From the NCBI RefSeq assembly GCF_001613385.1, contig NZ_BDCG01000002.1:310001-374000 (forward strand): a stretch of 64,000 nucleotides of DNA, given 5' to 3'. Position numbers and translations under genes: made by a program. The notes beneath the pieces are model-generated. The model was not told where the DNA came from and searched no databases. It saw only the letters and a program-made list of their open reading frames with translations. Origin of the DNA: Nocardia flavorosea NBRC 108225. GTDB lineage: Bacteria; Actinomycetota; Actinomycetes; Mycobacteriales; Mycobacteriaceae. This document shows positions 17,101 through 24,334 of this stretch, piece by piece (the stretch's first letter is position 1; each line of letters opens with the position of its first letter).

Positions 17101-18864
17101 GCACTGGGCCGGGTCGACGAATTGTGTTTCGACAAAACCGGCACCCTCACCGAGGGCCGGTTGCGGCTCACCGCGCTCGCCGATCTCGACGAGCAATGGC
17201 GGCCGGACAGCGATTCCGCCACGGCGCGGCGGTTGTTACGGGCAGCCGCCCGGGCCTGCCCCGAACCCGACGACGGGCCGGTACTGCATGCCACCGATCG
17301 TGCCGTACTCGACGCTGCCGCCGAAACGCTCGGCTCCGACGCACACCGCTGGGATCCCCTCGACGAGATCCCGTTCGAATCCAACCGCGGGTACGCCGCG
17401 GCGTTCGGCCAGACCGCGCACAAACTGCGGCTCATGGTCAAGGGCGCACCGGAGGTAGTCCTGCCGCGGTGCACGCGGGTACGCACCGGCACCAAACCTG
17501 ATCCGGCCCTGACCGAGGCACTGCGTGAACGCGCCGATGCCACGGTGCACGACCTCGCCGAACAGGGGCTGCGGGTCCTCGTGGTGGCCCGCCGCGATCT
17601 GCCGGAGCATCCGCGGGATATGGAGAACGCCGTCGAGGAACTCACCCTGCTCGGGTTCCTGGGAATCGCCGATACCCCGCGTCCGCAGACCCCGTATCTC
17701 GTCCGCGCGCTGCAGGACAACGGAGTCGGGGTCCGCATGATCACCGGCGACCACCCGGTCACCGCAGCCGCGGTCGCCCGGCAGCTCGGGATCACCGTGG
17801 GTACGGTCACCACGGGCGCGGACCTCGACGAACTCGACGACACCGAGCGGCGGGAGCTGATCGAACGCAGCACCGTTTTCGCCCGTATCGACCCGGAGCA
17901 GAAGGTCGGGATCGTCACGGCGCTGCGCCGCAGCGGTCATGTCGTGGGAATGACCGGTGACGGCAGCAACGACGCGGCTGCCATCCGCACCGCCGATATC
18001 GGGATCGGTATCGCCGCGCACGGTTCGGCGGCCGCCCGCAATGCCGCCGACCTGGTACTCACCGAACCCGACCCGCGAGCCCTGCTGCACGCCCTCGTCG
18101 AGGGCCGCAGTATGTGGCAGCGGGTCGCCGATTCGGTCGCGGTGCTGGTCGGCGGCAACGCCGGCGAGATCGCGTTCACCTTGTTCGGGACCGCGGTCGG
18201 CGGCCGGGCACCGCTGGGCACCCGCCAGTTCCTGCTGGTCAACCTGCTCACCGATATGTTCCCGGCCCTGGCGCTCGCCCTGGCGGGTGGCCAGGAAGGA
18301 GTCGAAACACAGGACGACCCGGACTGGGTGGAGCAGCGGGCACGTCAGCTCGCCGCCATCCCACCGGCGAGCCTCGGCTCCGATCTGATCCGGACGATCG
18401 CCGTCCGCGGTGTCGCCACCGCGACCGGTGCGTCCACCGCGTGGCTGGTCGGCCGCTACACCGGCACCCAGCGGCGCGCCGACACCATCGGGCTGGTAGC
18501 GCTGATCGGCACCCAGCTGGGCCAGACCCTGGTCGCCGGGTACCGCAGCCCCTTGGTCTGGCTCACCACCGCCGCCAGCGGTGCGGTGCTGGGGGTCGTC
18601 GTCATGACACCCGGGCTGGGGGCCTACTTCGGCTGTACCCCGCTCGGCCCGATCGGCTGGTCCGTCGCGACCACAGCCGCGGCAGGTGCCACCGCGGGTT
18701 CCGCCCTGCTCCCCCGACTGCTTCCGAGCGTGGAAGCGGGTCGCGCCGAGAACCCGGCCTTGCCCGGCGGCGAACAGGAATCGCTCACCCAGGCGAAAAG
18801 CGCCGAACCGGACGAGGTCGAGCAGGACGCGTCACCGGTATCGCCGCCCACCGGAGGGTCGTGA
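14179..18864 (+). CDS. Very long P-type ATPase, CtpH/CtpI-like
   Basis: A 1561-aa cation-transporting P-type ATPase, about twice the usual length and similar in size to M. tuberculosis CtpH and CtpI. The C-terminal half is complete: actuator motif TGES (829-832), phosphorylation motif DKTGT (Asp985), KGAPEVVL nucleotide-domain motif, TGDGSND hinge (about 1259-1265), and the final membrane helices. The N-terminal 700 residues contain a second, degenerate P-ATPase-like module: residues about 535-590 (LQQDGHAVAVLSTRAHK, then ADVAIGL) line up with 1245-1290 (LRRSGHVVGMTGDGSND, then ADIGIGI) but lack the catalytic residues. The ion is unknown; Ca, Mg or other divalent cations are proposed for relatives. 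Expression is probably SigF-dependent and leaderless. Confidence 0.88.
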   Translation: MSPAVRSLLSPRLITTPVATVTGAMRSGAQRAVDTGLQVVETPVRTAEKMATTVASGIAPLLPGQNSGLRDDLTALLDPRDRRAQRRVAFSDDMATIEVQGLDDSHRSAVTGALEQHLGRLRGVQWWRVNAVTGRIVTALSSGADLDRLLAEIEEVERESEVADAGWSRAVEFPADREPVIAAAIEVAGDICAIAISAAGTVPPLRGFMRGVRSVAAFTDAQPRLRRHLEERLGSTRTDLLLAVANAAGSALGEGAAGGVTNLVADTVQRGFALTEAVARHAQWREWEADIVDAEHFRVDKPLPRFTRPADMPHGPVERVADETSAAALAGATTLAGLGRAGDIADALILGAPKAARAGREVYSATVSTTLSAAGVLTLHPAAWRRFDRLTAVVVDAESLATSRRVVLEAESSDPEWPDARVWSTAQRLLWEPEADTGADGHPLRLVHPQSGTRDRGTTSRPVERELRDGDKTVGRVLVGRELDPRAHGVLNAARRAGLRIVLAGHRDAAELRGLADEFVAARGSLSAHVQRLQQDGHAVAVLSTRAHKALDHADVAIGLIGCEGGGIHVPWSADLLCRNLEQVRRTLAAIGPARQVSERGRTLALSACSLTGLILAAAPAARSRTAPMIAANFAGLFNGAVTGLRAARPDVTGAPAPLLPWHALEPDEVLSRLPEPGKPAERQTGEPSGRGAIPNALAPVTGYLGHMRRELADPLTPVLGVGAVATAILGAPSDAVLLSSVLTVNAMISARQRQAAENELQELLEGERLTGRVIDRAEIGAAEPAGTEVPADCLEIGDVFVVRAGEVVPADARLLRTEDLEMDESGLTGESVTVPKGVEATPGAAVGDRACLVFEGTTVVSGSAVAVVVAVGTDTQAGRATAGAVPPDKGGVQAQLRSLTDRALPLTLTGGAIVTALGGLRGRTLRAAISDGVGVAVAAVPEGLPLVATVAQLAAARRLSRYGVLVRANRAVEALGRVDELCFDKTGTLTEGRLRLTALADLDEQWRPDSDSATARRLLRAAARACPEPDDGPVLHATDRAVLDAAAETLGSDAHRWDPLDEIPFESNRGYAAAFGQTAHKLRLMVKGAPEVVLPRCTRVRTGTKPDPALTEALRERADATVHDLAEQGLRVLVVARRDLPEHPRDMENAVEELTLLGFLGIADTPRPQTPYLVRALQDNGVGVRMITGDHPVTAAAVARQLGITVGTVTTGADLDELDDTERRELIERSTVFARIDPEQKVGIVTALRRSGHVVGMTGDGSNDAAAIRTADIGIGIAAHGSAAARNAADLVLTEPDPRALLHALVEGRSMWQRVADSVAVLVGGNAGEIAFTLFGTAVGGRAPLGTRQFLLVNLLTDMFPALALALAGGQEGVETQDDPDWVEQRARQLAAIPPASLGSDLIRTIAVRGVATATGASTAWLVGRYTGTQRRADTIGLVALIGTQLGQTLVAGYRSPLVWLTTAASGAVLGVVVMTPGLGAYFGCTPLGPIGWSVATTAAAGATAGSALLPRLLPSVEAGRAENPALPGGEQESLTQAKSAEPDEVEQDASPVSPPTGGS

Positions 18865-19109
18865 AACGGGAACGGCTCCTGCGCTGTGCTGACATCCTGC
18901 GCGCCGAATCCCGGTCGATGCGCAGTAGACGGCGCATCAGCGCACCTTCGGCGGCCGGGGCCGGCACCGCAGCCGGATTCCCATCGACGGCCGCCTGCCT
19001 GCGGAGCCGCCGGCCGTTGCGAGAGATCGGCGGCGACATACACCGAGCGATGTGGCGTCGCGCTGCGCGGTATACCGTGCGGTCCGCCGCCCCGAGATGC
19101 CTCGCGTGG

Positions 19110-19973
19110 TTACCGGGCGAGCATGGCGGCGGCAACCCGCTCAGCTGACGTGTGACGCAGCGCGGTCCCCATATCGTCGAGGACGAGCAGCCGCGCCCCG
19201 GGGATTTCGGCGGCGAGGACCTCGGCATTCCCGACCGGGAAGAACGGATCGGCGCGGCCGTGCACGACGAGCGCAGGCATCCCGAGTTCGCCGAGCCGCT
19301 CCCGCCAGCGCGGGGTGCAGTCGATCCGGGAGAACACCATCCCGAGCTGGTTCGCCTGGTGCACCGCGGGATCGTTCGACGGTGTCCGGTCCCAGATCCA
19401 GGCCGCCGTCGCCCGCGCCTGCTGCGGATCGTTGCCCATCGGTTCCGCGCCCTCGGCGGCGAACGCCGCGACGGCGTCCCGGTCGGTCCAGTCCGGCTGT
19501 GGGCGGGCGAACATCGCCTCCATGACAGCAGGGTCGTGATCGGGCAGGTCCTCGTCGACCGGACCCGGTGCCACCGGCCGGGTGCCGACGAGGGTCAGTG
19601 CGCAGAACACGTCGGGGTGATCCAGCGCGGCAACCTGGGCGACCATCCCGCCGACGCCGACCCCACCGAGATGGGCGGTGCCGGCACCGAGCACCTCGAC
19701 CAGCGCGACCGCGTCGGCAGCGAGATCCCGCAGGTTGTATGCCGGGCTTTCCGGGTTCAGGGTCGTCGAGGCACCGGAGTCTCGCAGGTCGTAGCGGACC
19801 ACGCGCCTCCCGGCCGAGGCGAGCCGCTCGCACAGCACGCCGGGCCAGGACAACATTGTTGTACCACCGGCCAGAAGGATCAGCGGATCGTCCTCGCGGC
19901 CGAAGCACTCGACGCCCAAATCGACGCCGTTTGCCCGCACCGAGGTCTGTGCCGATAGAAACTGTCCTGCCAC
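19110..19973 (-). CDS. Alpha/beta-hydrolase-fold protein lacking catalytic Ser and His (RdmC-like)
   Basis: A 287-aa alpha/beta-hydrolase fold protein. It follows the aclacinomycin-methylesterase RdmC pattern closely (RVVRYDLRDSGAST, LAADAVALVEVLG, MVAQVAALDHPD, ALVVHGRADPFFP). However, the nucleophile elbow reads GGVGVGGM: the expected Ser is Gly (GGC at 19656-19658). The catalytic His of the terminal MGHAL-type motif is Thr (MGTAL, 19164-19166). The acid Asp of HGRADP remains. It is therefore probably not a serine hydrolase and may act as a binding or regulatory protein, or use another chemistry. The GTG at 19973 is chosen because AGGAG lies seven bases before it. It is convergent with the P-ATPase across 245 bases that show no gene. 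Confidence 0.75.
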   Translation of the reverse strand: MAGQFLSAQTSVRANGVDLGVECFGREDDPLILLAGGTTMLSWPGVLCERLASAGRRVVRYDLRDSGASTTLNPESPAYNLRDLAADAVALVEVLGAGTAHLGGVGVGGMVAQVAALDHPDVFCALTLVGTRPVAPGPVDEDLPDHDPAVMEAMFARPQPDWTDRDAVAAFAAEGAEPMGNDPQQARATAAWIWDRTPSNDPAVHQANQLGMVFSRIDCTPRWRERLGELGMPALVVHGRADPFFPVGNAEVLAAEIPGARLLVLDDMGTALRHTSAERVAAAMLAR

Positions 19974-20128
19974 GCCCACACTCCTGTCTGCCGGTTCGTC
20001 CCTACGTAGGGACGACAGATCCGCCGAAAAGTCATCGGTGCTTCCGAGTGTGCTTTCGCACGAGAAGGCATCCGCTCCTCCGCAACGACGGTCGGCGAAT
20101 GCAGGGCAGGGCGGGTTCCCGACCGAAA

Positions 20129-20157
20129 AGGGATCCCGGGTTCGTCACCCGGGATCC
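20129..20157 (-). terminator. Intrinsic terminator of the PRC-barrel gene
   Basis: A perfect 12-bp stem with a 5-base loop starts 15 bases past the PRC-barrel gene stop. On the minus strand it is followed by TTTT, a textbook rho-independent shape. Confidence 0.8.
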
Positions 20158-20171
20158 CGCGGTGTGTGTGG

Positions 20172-21011
20172 CTAGCGACGGTTGTCGCGGTCGGTCCCTT
20201 CGGTCTCGATCCGTTCCTTGCGGACGGTATCGGAGACCGTCTGTTCGTCCTCGACCTCGTCGACCGCGAGACGAACCCGTTCCACCGGGACGGATTCCTT
20301 GTTCACGGTCACTCGCTCTTCGTGCAGTGTGACCTCGCGTTCTTCGTCACCCAGGTCCGCGTTCACCGCGCTGGGGTCGGTGATCGGTTCCCGTTCGACG
20401 TGCACCTCCTCATGGCTGGTGGGCACGGTGACCGACTGTTGCTCGGTGACCACGTATTTACGCATCCGCGCCCGGCCGGACTCCTGCTGTTCGGTGCCGA
20501 CGTCGAGCCGTTCCTCCGAGCGCACCATGGATTCCCGGTCCTCGGGCGATGCGGTGGTCCCACCCATCCCCGCGGCGGTGCCCATACCCGCGGCGGTGCC
20601 CATACCGGCAGCGCTGCCCATACCGGCCGCCGTACCGGTACCGGTCGTCTCACCACCGGGACGCTCGGCGTGCCGCCCGTAATCTTCCCAACCGGCATGA
20701 CCGGGGTCGATTCCGTAGTGGACGAACAGTTCGTCCTCGGATTCGCGGCTGATCAGACCGTCGTGTTCCAGATGCGGCGCGGATTTCACCGCTTCCTTGT
20801 GCACCCGGACCTGCAGCTCGCTGGTGTCCTGCCGCAGTTGCGCTCCGGCCAGCGGTACCAGTGAATCGTCGCTGAAAAGTCCGGTGCTCACCGACGCCCA
20901 GGTCGGGGCGCCGGAAGAATTGTCGACGTAGACCCGCTTGACCTTGCCGATCTTGTCGCCGTCCAGGTCGTAGACGGCGTCTCCGATCAGTTCTTCCACC
21001 TGTTGAGCCAT
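20172..21011 (-). CDS. PRC-barrel and DUF2382 stress protein
   Basis: A 279-aa cytoplasmic protein. The N-terminal PRC-barrel is seen at about 4-85 (LIGDAVYDLDGDKIGKV, then RVYVDN). A Gly/Ala/Met repeat linker follows (four copies of TAAGMG-like units). The C-terminal DUF2382/YsnF domain (about 165-279) is very rich in Glu, Val and Arg, with RKYVVTEQQSVTVP and VERVRLAVDEVEDEQTV. This domain order is common in actinobacterial and cyanobacterial stress proteins of unknown biochemistry. The frame is open 67 codons upstream, but ATG 21011 has a perfect GGAGGAGCC site. A SigF-type promoter lies about 240 bases upstream and a terminator follows, so it is probably a single-gene stress unit. Confidence 0.82.
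   Translation of the reverse strand: MAQQVEELIGDAVYDLDGDKIGKVKRVYVDNSSGAPTWASVSTGLFSDDSLVPLAGAQLRQDTSELQVRVHKEAVKSAPHLEHDGLISRESEDELFVHYGIDPGHAGWEDYGRHAERPGGETTGTGTAAGMGSAAGMGTAAGMGTAAGMGGTTASPEDRESMVRSEERLDVGTEQQESGRARMRKYVVTEQQSVTVPTSHEEVHVEREPITDPSAVNADLGDEEREVTLHEERVTVNKESVPVERVRLAVDEVEDEQTVSDTVRKERIETEGTDRDNRR
20563..20634 (-). repeat. Four tandem 18-bp repeats inside the PRC-barrel gene
   Basis: Four adjacent 18-bp units (20563-20580, 20581-20598, 20599-20616, 20617-20634) encode repeated Ala-Ala-Gly-Met-Gly-Thr/Ser in the linker between the two domains. Units differ by a few bases. Copy number could change by slippage without breaking the frame. Confidence 0.85.
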
Positions 21012-21865
21012 GGCTCCTCCTAGCTTCTCGTCCGATACGTGATCGGCGAACCGAGTCGCGTCACGCGGACCGTTCCCGGATCCGGGCGCTTCGGGGGTGG
21101 CTGTCCCCGGCCCGGGTGCCGGTCGCTGCCGCGATTCGGCGTGCTCGCCGCTCCCGGTGTTCGGTTCCGCATCGGGCGCGGCATCGGCTCTTTCCGGGTA
21201 ACCGCCGGGCACTCAGTGCGGAGTGCCGAACGGCTACATCCTGGCAACTACCCGGGACATTCCGAGGCAAACAGGGCGACCGAAAAATTTTCCGGGTCCC
21301 GGCCGTAGCAGGCAGGGTTATACGGAATCGGTAGCGGAGGTCCGATGCAGGTCACCGCTCTGTCATCCGGCGCCGGCGAAATACTGCCGATGCTCCCGAG
21401 CCTCCGCGACGACAGTGGCACCGTGAGATCGGCATCTTCCGGAAAGCCCCGGCGACCTACCGGCAATTCAGATTGCCACCACCGTGCCCCTCGTGGAACG
21501 CCCGTTCCGAACCGGCGTCCGAGTGCGTGCCGACGACGCGGACCGGACGCCGGCGCAGCACCGGCGAGCGTCGTCTGCGCACTGCGTCGGGCGCACGCGC
21601 TGCGCCGATAGGAAAGGTGCCGGGCACGCACGCCGGCGGCGGTACTGCTCGCGGATTTCCGGATACCGGTATCCGCGGCGTGGAGGTTCAGGACAGTCGC
21701 CGGTAGATGATCGGCTGGGCGGCGATCCCGTTCGCGGAGAAGTTCGCGAGGACGAACGAACGGAATGTCGGCCGCAGCAGCAGCCCGGGCAGAAAGGTGC
21801 GCAGTGCCGGCCAGGATGCGTGGTTGATCAGGGTGTAGCCGGCGGGCTCACCCGGTAGCGGGCGC
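21012..21865. other. 854-base region with no secure gene
   Basis: Between the PRC-barrel gene and the TetR gene. It holds the SigF-type promoter at 21248-21272. A plus-strand frame at 21345-21611 (88 codons, with GGAGG before its ATG) has a protein-like start but turns into Arg/Pro-rich sequence and is not convincing. A minus-strand frame at 21688-21867 is listed separately. Confidence 0.5.
21248..21272 (-). promoter_or_regulatory. SigF-type promoter upstream of the PRC-barrel gene
   Basis: On the minus strand GTTT (21269-21272), a 15-base spacer, and GGGTAG (21248-21253): the same pattern and spacing as at sigF and the P-ATPase. It would give a leader of about 230 bases before the ATG at 21011. 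Confidence 0.5.
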
Positions 21866-21867
21866 AT
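21688..21867 (-). pseudogene. Protein-like open frame overlapping the TetR start (possible gene remnant)
   Basis: A 59-codon frame on the minus strand whose translation (containing PAGYTLINHASWPALR, and ending QPIIYRRLS) has high GC at third positions and looks like real coding sequence, but I do not recognise it. Its only ATG overlaps the start codon of the divergent TetR gene by two bases, leaving no room for a promoter or ribosome site. It may be the 3' remnant of a gene whose front was lost, or a chance frame. Confidence 0.3.
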
Positions 21868-22441
21868 GGGCAAAGAGACGATCCTCGCGGCGGCGCGTGA
21901 ACGTTTCGCCGCCGACGGCTACGAACGTGCCACCATCCGTGCGATCGCCGCGGACGCCTCGATCGATCCGGCCATGGTCATGCGCTACTTCGGCAACAAG
22001 GAACGACTCTTCGCCGCGGCCGTCGAATTCGATCTGGAGCTACCGGACCTGTCGGCCGTACCGCACGAGCACAGGGGTACCGCACTCGTCGCACACTTTC
22101 TGGAACGCTGGGAACGCGATGAGGCCCTGCTCATCCTGCTGCGGGCGGGAGTCACCAACGAGGCCGTCGCCGAACGGATGCGCGCGATCTTCGCCGACCA
22201 GCTCGGCCCCGTGATCGCGGCAGCGGGCACCGCCCCTCACCAGGCACCGGTCCGCGCCGGCCTCGCCGCCACGCAGATCCTCGGCATGGCCCTGTGCCGG
22301 TTCGTTCTGTGCTTTCCGCCGCTGGTCACCATGCCCCGGGACGAGGTGATCGCCTGGCTCGGCCCGACGGTGCAGCGCTACCTCAGCGGCACGGCGGAGC
22401 CGGAGATCACCACGATGGTGCGGCCCAGCTCGCGGCGGTGA
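21866..22441 (+). CDS. TetR-family transcriptional regulator
   Basis: A 191-aa regulator. The N-terminal helix-turn-helix is clear: ILAAARERFAADGYERATIRAIAADASIDPAMVMRYF is split here by motif, with the recognition part DPAMVMRYFGNKERLF (about 33-48). The C-terminal ligand domain contains GMALCRFVLCFPPL and resembles the TetR_C group of actinobacterial repressors of efflux or lipid genes. The ATG has only a weak upstream site. Its 3' end overlaps the convergent membrane hydrolase gene by 35 bases. No obvious target is adjacent; it may control itself. Confidence 0.85.
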   Translation: MGKETILAAARERFAADGYERATIRAIAADASIDPAMVMRYFGNKERLFAAAVEFDLELPDLSAVPHEHRGTALVAHFLERWERDEALLILLRAGVTNEAVAERMRAIFADQLGPVIAAAGTAPHQAPVRAGLAATQILGMALCRFVLCFPPLVTMPRDEVIAWLGPTVQRYLSGTAEPEITTMVRPSSRR

Positions 22442-23567
22442 TCTGCGCCCGGTACCGCTCGACAAAGGGCAATACCTGCCGGCCGATCACCTTGTTGTAT
22501 TCGGCCGGATGCTGCCGCGGATCGGCATGCCCGGTGCCACGCGGCTTCACCACCAGCAGATTGCCGTCCACACCACCGACCTCGTCGATCAGCACTTGAT
22601 GGGTGTAGGCGACGTCGACCACGCGGTCACGGGTGGCGTCGTGTGGCCGGAGGAAGACGATCGCCGGGCGTGGTTTACCGCGCGCCGCACCGGACAGTTG
22701 CCGGAGGTCGTCGGTCGCACCGCCGGCGACGATGGCCAGGAACTGGGATTCGATGAGCCCGTTGCTGGCGGCATCGGCGTTGAAAATCTTGTCCCGCAAC
22801 ACCTGTTCGACCGCCGCGCCCAGCTGGTCGAGCCGGATTCCCGGGACGCCCGAGTAGTCGATGAACCGTTCACGCCGGGCGTAGGTTTCCACGGCGATCC
22901 GCAGGCCGCGGCTCTCCCGGGCACCGGGCAGCCAGCCCATCCACCGGACCATATCCTCACCGAGGCCCCGGCTTTCGGGGCGCACGGCATCGAGGTCCAG
23001 GGGTGTGCAATCCAGTATTACCGCCAGTAGCCGCCGGTCGCTGCCGGTGTGGATATGCCGGGCGACCTCCAGCGCGATCACTCCGCCCATACTGTGCCCC
23101 GCGAGCACGATATTGCGCACCCCCGACATGACGGCGGCGCGAATGACCAGTTCGGCAATCACCTCGGTATCGATACCGTTGTTGTCGTAGCGGATCGCCC
23201 AGACCGACCCCATCTCGCGCAGCGCGGGCAATGCAGCGGCGGTATCGCTGGCGTTGAGCCCGCCCAGCCCGACGAAATCGATAACCGCGGTATCCCGCAG
23301 ATCCGGGTCGGCGGGTCCGGCGACCGGCAGCAGCGCCGGTTCGGTGCGGGCCAGGCGCTGCCGTTCCGGAGCCACATCGTGTTCCCAGTACTGCGCAAAG
23401 GCAACCAGGGCGATCGTCAGTAGTACGGCAACCCGAAGCAACGCCTGTCTGGTGCGCGACAATGCCCTCCACCGGTAACTCGGGCGCGTTTCGCGCAACC
23501 GGGCCCGGCGGCGTTCATCGCTCCAGTCCGCGACGGTGGACGGATGCCATTCGTCCATCGGCGACAT
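22407..23567 (-). CDS. Membrane-anchored alpha/beta hydrolase
   Basis: A 386-aa protein with a cytoplasmic basic N-terminus, one membrane helix at about 43-60 (LLRVAVLLTIALVAFAQYW), and an extracytoplasmic hydrolase domain. The nucleophile elbow is LAGHSMGGV and a late GTGHADP may supply the catalytic His. The start is taken at the ATG at 23567, after GGAG; GTG 23576 is the alternative. The substrate is unknown; lipase or esterase activity at the cell envelope is plausible. It is encoded 65 bases past the TetR gene that ends the next region, on the same strand. Confidence 0.7.
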   Translation of the reverse strand: MSPMDEWHPSTVADWSDERRRARLRETRPSYRWRALSRTRQALLRVAVLLTIALVAFAQYWEHDVAPERQRLARTEPALLPVAGPADPDLRDTAVIDFVGLGGLNASDTAAALPALREMGSVWAIRYDNNGIDTEVIAELVIRAAVMSGVRNIVLAGHSMGGVIALEVARHIHTGSDRRLLAVILDCTPLDLDAVRPESRGLGEDMVRWMGWLPGARESRGLRIAVETYARRERFIDYSGVPGIRLDQLGAAVEQVLRDKIFNADAASNGLIESQFLAIVAGGATDDLRQLSGAARGKPRPAIVFLRPHDATRDRVVDVAYTHQVLIDEVGGVDGNLLVVKPRGTGHADPRQHPAEYNKVIGRQVLPFVERYRAQITAASWAAPSW

Positions 23568-23631
23568 GGACTCCACTGTATGCGTCCATCGGATCCCCGC
23601 ACGGTGCGCCGATCGGCCGTACCGGCGCCGG

Positions 23632-24255
23632 TCACCCCTTGGCGACCCCGTCGATCAGCAGCCGGCGGATGGCCTCGTTCAACTCCGCGATGGCCTGTTC
23701 GTCCGGGTCGCGCAGGCCGTGGACCACCCCCGCCAGCAACATGCCGGTCACCGCGCGGGCGGTATTGCGGGTGTCCAGATCGGCACGCAGATAGCCCAGC
23801 TCCACCCCGTGGTCGAGGTAGCCCGCAGTGAGCGCGTCGGCGGTGTCGAGCAGGCCGTACAGGCGCCGGGTCAGCTCGTCGTCGATCCCCGGCGCGTGGA
23901 ACAGCAGCAATTGCGCCACCCGGCGATCGGCGAGCAGGATGCGGGTGAGCGCGTCACCGATCCGTTCGAGTTGCTGCCGGTATTCGTCCAGCGTGCTCGC
24001 CGCCTCCGGGGCATTGTCGGTGCCGAGCGCGTCGACGATACGAGCGGCCAGATCGTCGATCACATGGTCGATGATGTCGCGTTTGTTGCTGAAATACCGG
24101 TAGAAGGTGCCGTGCCCGATACCGAGGTCGGCGGCGATATCGGCGATACCGGTGGCGTGGTAGCCCTTCTCCGCGAAGCAGACGAAGGCGGTATCGATGA
24201 TGTCGCGCCGGAGTTCGGCCTTGCGGCGTTCGGCCCGCGTCTGTGGCTTCGTCAC
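23632..24255 (-). CDS. TetR-family regulator, probable controller of the divergent monooxygenase
   Basis: A 207-aa TetR regulator with a standard HTH (FAEKGYHATGIADIAADLG, then HGTFYRYFSNKRDIIDHV). The C-terminal part has GMLLAGVVHGLRDPDEQ. I choose GTG 24255 (start TKPQTRAERRKAEL). An ATG at 24297 is in frame but lies inside a 20-bp palindrome that looks like the operator. The divergent gene is a Baeyer-Villiger monooxygenase only 79 bases away, so repression of that gene and itself is the likely job, relieved by the ketone substrate or its product. Confidence 0.85.
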   Translation of the reverse strand: MTKPQTRAERRKAELRRDIIDTAFVCFAEKGYHATGIADIAADLGIGHGTFYRYFSNKRDIIDHVIDDLAARIVDALGTDNAPEAASTLDEYRQQLERIGDALTRILLADRRVAQLLLFHAPGIDDELTRRLYGLLDTADALTAGYLDHGVELGYLRADLDTRNTARAVTGMLLAGVVHGLRDPDEQAIAELNEAIRRLLIDGVAKG

Positions 24256-24260
24256 GTCCC

Positions 24261-24301
24261 TGATGATACGGTCATCACAAACGGAATGATGTGTCATTCC
24301 G
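24261..24301. promoter_or_regulatory. Two inverted repeats, candidate TetR operators
   Basis: CGGAATGA-TGTG-TCATTCCG (24282-24301) is a perfect 8-bp-arm palindrome. TGATGA-N5-TCATCA (24261-24277) is a second one. Both lie in the short gap between the TetR gene and the divergent monooxygenase, as expected for autoregulation plus repression. Confidence 0.65.
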
Positions 24302-24334
24302 TGACGTGTGGTTCAGTTCGCTGGGAGGTTCGAC

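Noticed and set aside
20563..20634. Possible CRISPR-like or satellite array
   Set aside because: The repeats are contiguous, 18 bp, in frame inside a coding region and have no spacers.
21345..21611. An 88-codon frame with GGAGG before its ATG
   Set aside because: The first 30 codons look plausible but the rest is Arg/Pro/Ala-rich low-complexity sequence without family resemblance; left as part of the uncertain intergenic region.
22407..22441. Tail-to-tail overlap of TetR and membrane hydrolase genes as an antisense control device
   Set aside because: A 35-base overlap of convergent genes is common in compact actinobacterial genomes and shows no further structure.
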